A stretch of DNA of 64,000 nt from Streptomyces sp. WMMC940 (GTDB lineage Bacteria; Actinomycetota; Actinomycetes; Streptomycetales; Streptomycetaceae): the NCBI RefSeq assembly GCF_027460265.1, contig NZ_JAPZBC010000001.1, forward strand, positions 3,867,001-3,931,000, read 5' to 3'. Made by a program: the position numbers and the translations under genes. Of this stretch, positions 60,216 to 64,000 are shown one piece after another (position 1 is the first letter of the stretch; each line of letters starts with the position of its first letter). The notes under the pieces are model-generated. The model saw only the letters and a list, made by a program, of their open reading frames with translations. It was not told the DNA's origin and made no database searches.

Positions 60216-60342
60216 CTTCGGCGTCGCCCGCCCGTGACGCCGTGCATCGGTGCCGATCGCCCACGTCTGCCCGTGACGGTTCTCAGGGGATTCACAGGGA
60301 AGCGCAAGGTCGCTCTCACCGCGGCGCCCCAGAGTGGGCGGC

Positions 60343-61083
60343 ATGACGACGACCACGGCCCGGGGACGCTCCGGACTGCGCAGGACCGACGGCGGCCCCG
60401 TACGGGTCCTCGTCGTGGACGACGAGTCCTCCCTCACCGAGCTGCTCTCGATGGCCCTGCGCTACGAGGGGTGGGAGGTGCGCAGCGCGGGCGACGGGGC
60501 GGGTGCCGTGCGCGCGGCCCGCGCCTTCCGGCCCGACGCCGTCGTCCTCGACGTGATGCTGCCCGACATGGACGGGCTGGCCGTCCTCGGCAGGCTCCGG
60601 CGCGAACTCCCCGACGTACCGGTGCTGTTCCTGACGGCCAGGGACGCCGTCGAGGACCGGATCGCCGGCCTCACGGCGGGCGGTGACGACTACGTGACCA
60701 AGCCGTTCAGTCTGGAGGAGGTCGTGGCACGGCTGCGCGGGCTGATACGGCGTTCCGCGACGGCGGTCGCAGCGCGGGACGAGTCGCTGCTCGTCGTCGG
60801 TGACCTGACGCTCGACGAGGACAGCCACGAGGTGACACGCGGCGGTACGTCGATCCACCTCACGGCGACGGAGTTCGAGCTGCTGCGCTATCTGATGCGC
60901 AACCCCCGGCGGGTGCTCAGCAAGGCGCAGATCCTGGACCGGGTCTGGTCGTACGACTTCGGCGGCCAGGCCAATGTGGTCGAGCTCTACATCTCCTATC
61001 TGCGGCGCAAGATCGACGCGGGGCGCACCCCGATGATCCACACCCGGCGCGGTGCCGGATATCTGATCAAGCCCGGTGACTAG
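60343..61083 (+). CDS. OmpR-family response regulator
   Basis: The 246-residue protein has a receiver domain (VLVVDDESSLTELLSMAL; phospho-acceptor Asp in VVLDVMLPDMDG, about residue 66; Lys in DDYVTKPFS) and a C-terminal winged helix (VGDLTLDEDSHEVTRGG; RVWSYDFGGQANVVELYISY; HTRRGAGYLI). It resembles TcrA/TrcR-type regulators. ATG 60343 is preferred to GTG 60334. The histidine kinase gene begins within 6 bp of its stop, so they form one pair. Confidence 0.95.
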   Translation: MTTTTARGRSGLRRTDGGPVRVLVVDDESSLTELLSMALRYEGWEVRSAGDGAGAVRAARAFRPDAVVLDVMLPDMDGLAVLGRLRRELPDVPVLFLTARDAVEDRIAGLTAGGDDYVTKPFSLEEVVARLRGLIRRSATAVAARDESLLVVGDLTLDEDSHEVTRGGTSIHLTATEFELLRYLMRNPRRVLSKAQILDRVWSYDFGGQANVVELYISYLRRKIDAGRTPMIHTRRGAGYLIKPGD

Positions 61084-61089
61084 GGCGTG

Positions 61090-62619
61090 ATGAGCGTGGC
61101 CTCGCGCGGCGGATGGTCGCTGCGGACCCGGCTCGTGGTGTCCGCGGTGGTGCTCATCGCGGTGGTCGCGGCGGTCATCGGCTCCGTGACGACGCTCGCG
61201 CTGCGCACGTACCTGTACGGGCAGAAGGACGAGCAGCTCCGCGGCGTCGCGCTGCGGGCGGCCGGCCCTCCTCCGGGCGCCCGGGGCGGCGGCCCGCGGG
61301 CGCCGGAGCCGCTGCGGTTCGTCACGGGCGGCGGCGCGCCGCTCGGGACGGTCGGCGCGCAGGTCGCGGCGGACGGTGCCCTCGGCGGCGGGGTCGTCTC
61401 CACCCAGCAGGACTCGGACGAGCTGGGCCCACGGGTCACGGACCGGGTCCTGACCGGGGCGGAGAAGGCCGCGCTCACGGCCGTGCCGCGGGACGGACGG
61501 CCGCACACCGTGGAACTGCCGGGTCTCGGCGGCTACCGCGTCGAGTACCGTGCGGGCGGCAACGGCGCGTTCCTCGTCGGCGTTCCCCTGGCCGAGGTCC
61601 ACAGCACCCTGGCCACGCTCGTCGTCGTCGAGATCTGTGTGACCGCCGCCGGACTGGTTGCCGCCGGACTGGCGGGCGGCGCCCTCGTCGGGGTCGCGCT
61701 GCGCCCGCTGCGGAGGGTCGCGGCGACCGCCACCCGGGTCTCCGAACTTCCCCTGCACAGCGGCGAGGTTGCGCTGTACGAGCGGGTGCCCGAGGCGGAG
61801 GCCGACCCCGGCACCGAGGTCGGCAGGGTCGGCGCCGCGCTCAACCGGATGCTCGACCACGTCCATTCCGCCCTGCACGCGCGGCAGGAGAGCGAGACGC
61901 GGGTGCGGCAGTTCGTGGCGGACGCCGGCCATGAGCTGCGCACGCCCCTCGCGTCCATCCGCGGTTACGCCGAGCTGACCCGGCGCGGACGGGAGCGGCC
62001 CGGGCCGGACACCCGGCACGCGCTCGCCCGGATCGAGTCGGAGGCCACCCGGATGACGGGGCTGGTGGAGGATCTCCTGCTGCTGGCGCGGCTCGACGCG
62101 GGGCGGCCCCTGGCGTACCGGAGCACCGATCTGTCGCCGCTCGTCGTCGACGCGGTGAGCGACGCCCGGGCCGCGGGACCGGAGCACATCTGGCGTCTGG
62201 AACTGCCGGACGACCCCGCCGTGGTAAGGGCCGATCCGGAGCGGCTGCAGCAGGTGCTGGTCAATCTGCTGGCCAACGCCCGTACGCACACTCCGCCGGG
62301 CACCACCGTCACCGCGGCCGTGCGGCCGCTGCAGTGCCGGACGGCGGTCGCGCTGGAGGTCCGGGACGACGGTCCGGGCATTCCCCCCGCCCTGCTTCCG
62401 CACGTCTTCGAACGCTTCGCGCGCGGTGACGCCTCGCGTTCCCGGCACGCGGGCAGCACCGGCCTCGGGCTCGCGATCGTGCACGCCGTGGTCGCGGCGC
62501 ACGGCGGAACGGTCGACGCGGCGAGCGCGCCGGGCCGCACCGTCCTCACCGTGCGGCTGCCGCTCGTACGGCAACCCGGCAACTCACAGACGGCGCACAG
62601 TCTCGGCACACGGGGGTGA
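61090..62619 (+). CDS. Sensor histidine kinase
   Basis: The 509-residue kinase has two membrane segments (about 16-38 and 178-202), an extracytoplasmic sensor region between them, HAMP (about 205-260), H box FVADAGHELRTPLASIRGYA (about 277-296; phospho-His), N box QVLVNLLANARTHTPPG, and G boxes DDGPGIPP and GSTGLGLAIVHAV. It phosphorylates the response regulator encoded just upstream. Signal unknown; the downstream GT2-GtrA gene suggests an envelope-related response. ATG 61090 or GTG 61087 both fit. Confidence 0.94.
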   Translation: MSVASRGGWSLRTRLVVSAVVLIAVVAAVIGSVTTLALRTYLYGQKDEQLRGVALRAAGPPPGARGGGPRAPEPLRFVTGGGAPLGTVGAQVAADGALGGGVVSTQQDSDELGPRVTDRVLTGAEKAALTAVPRDGRPHTVELPGLGGYRVEYRAGGNGAFLVGVPLAEVHSTLATLVVVEICVTAAGLVAAGLAGGALVGVALRPLRRVAATATRVSELPLHSGEVALYERVPEAEADPGTEVGRVGAALNRMLDHVHSALHARQESETRVRQFVADAGHELRTPLASIRGYAELTRRGRERPGPDTRHALARIESEATRMTGLVEDLLLLARLDAGRPLAYRSTDLSPLVVDAVSDARAAGPEHIWRLELPDDPAVVRADPERLQQVLVNLLANARTHTPPGTTVTAAVRPLQCRTAVALEVRDDGPGIPPALLPHVFERFARGDASRSRHAGSTGLGLAIVHAVVAAHGGTVDAASAPGRTVLTVRLPLVRQPGNSQTAHSLGTRG

Positions 62620-62644
62620 CAGCGGCCCCGTCGAGAGTCGGTCC

Positions 62645-64000
62645 ATGCGAACCGACACCCCGGCGGGCACCACCGCCACGGGCACCCTGCCGGCACGGGA
62701 GCATCTGCCCGTGGGCACGGCGGGCCCGCCCGTGCTCGATGTGGTCATCCCCGTCTTCAACGAGGAGAAGGACCTGGAGCCGTGCGTGCGCCGGCTCCAC
62801 GACCATCTCGCCGCCACCTTCCCGTACGGCTTCCGGATCACCGTCGCGGACAACGCCAGTACCGACCGCACACCCCGGGTGGCGGCGGCGCTCGCGGCCT
62901 CGGTCCCGCAAGTCCGGGCTCTCCGTCTGGAGCAGAAGGGGCGCGGTCGTGCGCTGCGGGCGGTGTGGGCGGCGTCCGACGCGCCCGTGCTGGCGTACAT
63001 GGACGTCGACCTGTCCACCGACCTCAACGCGCTGCTGCCCCTGGTCGCCCCGCTGATCTCCGGCCACTCGGACCTGGCCGTAGGCTCGCGGCTCACGCGT
63101 TCGTCGCGGGTGGTGCGCGGGGCGAAGCGGGAGTTCGTCTCCCGTACGTACAACCTGATCCTGCGCGGTTCGCTGGCCGCGCGGTTCTCGGACGCGCAGT
63201 GCGGGTTCAAGGCGATACGGCGCGAGGTTGCCGAGCGCCTGCTGCCGATGGTCGAGGACACCGGCTGGTTCTTCGACACGGAGCTGCTGGTGCTGGCCGA
63301 GCGGGCGGGCCTGCGGATCCACGAGGTTCCCGTGGACTGGGTCGACGACCCGGACTCCACCGTGCGCATCGTGCGCACGGCCGTCGACGACCTGAAGGGC
63401 GTGCTGCGGGTCGGACGGGCGCTGGCGGTCGGGGCGCTCCCCCTGGACCGGCTCGCACGGCCGTTCGGCGACGACCCGAGGGACGGCCGGATCGGCGGAG
63501 TCCCCGGCGGGCTGGCCCGTCAGCTGGTCGGCTTCTGCGCGGTCGGTGTGCTCTCGACGCTCTGCTACCTGCTGCTGTACTCGGTGTTCCGTGCCGGGGC
63601 GGGGCCGCAGACGGCGAACGCCGCCGCGCTGCTGCTCTCGGCGATCGGGAACACGGCGGCGAACCGGCGCCTGACCTTCGGTGTGCGCGGGCGCGAGCGG
63701 GCGGTGCGCCACCAGGCCCAGGGGCTGCTGGTCCTCGGTATCGGTCTCGCCCTCACCAGCGGTTCCCTCGCCGCGCTGGACGCCGCGGCCGGCAGTCCCT
63801 CCCACGGCACCGAGCTGGCCGTCCTGGTCGTGGCGAACCTCGCGGCCACCGTGCTGCGCTTCCTGCTCTTCCGCGCCTGGGTCTTTCCCGTGCGCCGCTC
63901 CCTGACGCGCCCGCGCCCCACGGGCATGACGGTTCCCGACGCCGGTACGGACGGCACGGTTCCCGAGGCTCGTACGAACGGCACGACCACGGGAGGCCGA
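62645..64000 (+). CDS. Glycosyltransferase family 2 with GtrA domain (partial)
   Basis: 452 codons are in view and the frame is open at the window end. The N-terminal GT2 domain (about 30-250) has VLDVVIPVFNEEKDLEPCV, the YMDVDLSTDL nucleotide-metal site and RFSDAQCGFKAIRREV, the pattern of dolichol/polyprenyl-phosphate mannosyl/glucosyl transferases. A GtrA-type membrane domain of four segments follows (about 295-420). Together these load a sugar on polyprenyl phosphate and flip it for envelope glycosylation. The C-terminal 30 residues are low complexity. It lies 25 bp after the sensor kinase and is probably controlled with it. Confidence 0.9.
   Translation, partial: MRTDTPAGTTATGTLPAREHLPVGTAGPPVLDVVIPVFNEEKDLEPCVRRLHDHLAATFPYGFRITVADNASTDRTPRVAAALAASVPQVRALRLEQKGRGRALRAVWAASDAPVLAYMDVDLSTDLNALLPLVAPLISGHSDLAVGSRLTRSSRVVRGAKREFVSRTYNLILRGSLAARFSDAQCGFKAIRREVAERLLPMVEDTGWFFDTELLVLAERAGLRIHEVPVDWVDDPDSTVRIVRTAVDDLKGVLRVGRALAVGALPLDRLARPFGDDPRDGRIGGVPGGLARQLVGFCAVGVLSTLCYLLLYSVFRAGAGPQTANAAALLLSAIGNTAANRRLTFGVRGRERAVRHQAQGLLVLGIGLALTSGSLAALDAAAGSPSHGTELAVLVVANLAATVLRFLLFRAWVFPVRRSLTRPRPTGMTVPDAGTDGTVPEARTNGTTTGGR

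Overview
This window is Streptomyces chromosome. The evidence is the very high G+C with G/C-ending codons, GTG starts behind GGAGG-type ribosome sites, twin-arginine and lipobox signals, an LASTG sortase motif, a subtilisin-inhibitor-like protein, SigE-type sigma and HATPase/PP2C regulators. From memory, the gene order (ABC operon, tRNA-Ser, HAD hydrolase, serS, pheA, DyP peroxidase, copper genes, aminopeptidase P) matches the core region not far from oriC in S. coelicolor. No database was searched.

Left part (1-25.7 kb), mostly core genome: a two-ATPase/two-permease ABC operon; tRNA-Ser(GCU); HAD hydrolase and serS; a cluster of DnaA boxes between serS and pheA; pheA; a Tat-exported DyP peroxidase followed by a copper-handling set (CopC-CopD fusion, PCuAC chaperone, Sco, YcnI); regulators (HATPase, GAF-PP2C-like protein with a changed metal site); aminopeptidase P; a primase/polymerase-like protein without its acidic pair; SEC-C/DUF5926 protein; GDPD; HtrA-type protease; formaldehyde-dehydrogenase-like enzyme.

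Middle (25.8-33.0 kb), an accretion site at tRNA-Ser(UGA). The intact tRNA (28564-28653) lies between a broken 5' copy on the left and a 3' half copy on the right. The right-hand element (28595-32989) has 57-bp att repeats and inner arm-type repeats. It carries an XRE-TPR regulator, a small protein with a duplicated motif, and a divergent operon split by an IS3 element. The left-hand remnant holds two secreted proteins, an integrase C-terminus and a truncated gene. Neither element has an intact integrase.

Right part (33-64 kb): a frameshifted FGE-like gene; cupin; a LysR gene divergent from a DUF6817-ketopantoate-reductase fusion with a perfect palindrome between them; a DUF427 protein; a sortase substrate; a second primase/polymerase; an operon closely resembling the mycobacterial igr steroid side-chain operon (two acyl-CoA dehydrogenases, ChsH2-like, ChsH1-like and Ltp2-like) under a TetR-type palindrome; a sigma factor; an acyl-CoA ligase with its own palindrome; a 1430-residue PAS/receiver protein with a histidine-kinase-like core lacking the histidine; an SSI-like inhibitor; tRNA-Ser(GCU) and tRNA-Arg(ACG) with integrase and IS110 debris; an amidohydrolase; and a two-component system followed by a GT2-GtrA protein cut by the window end.
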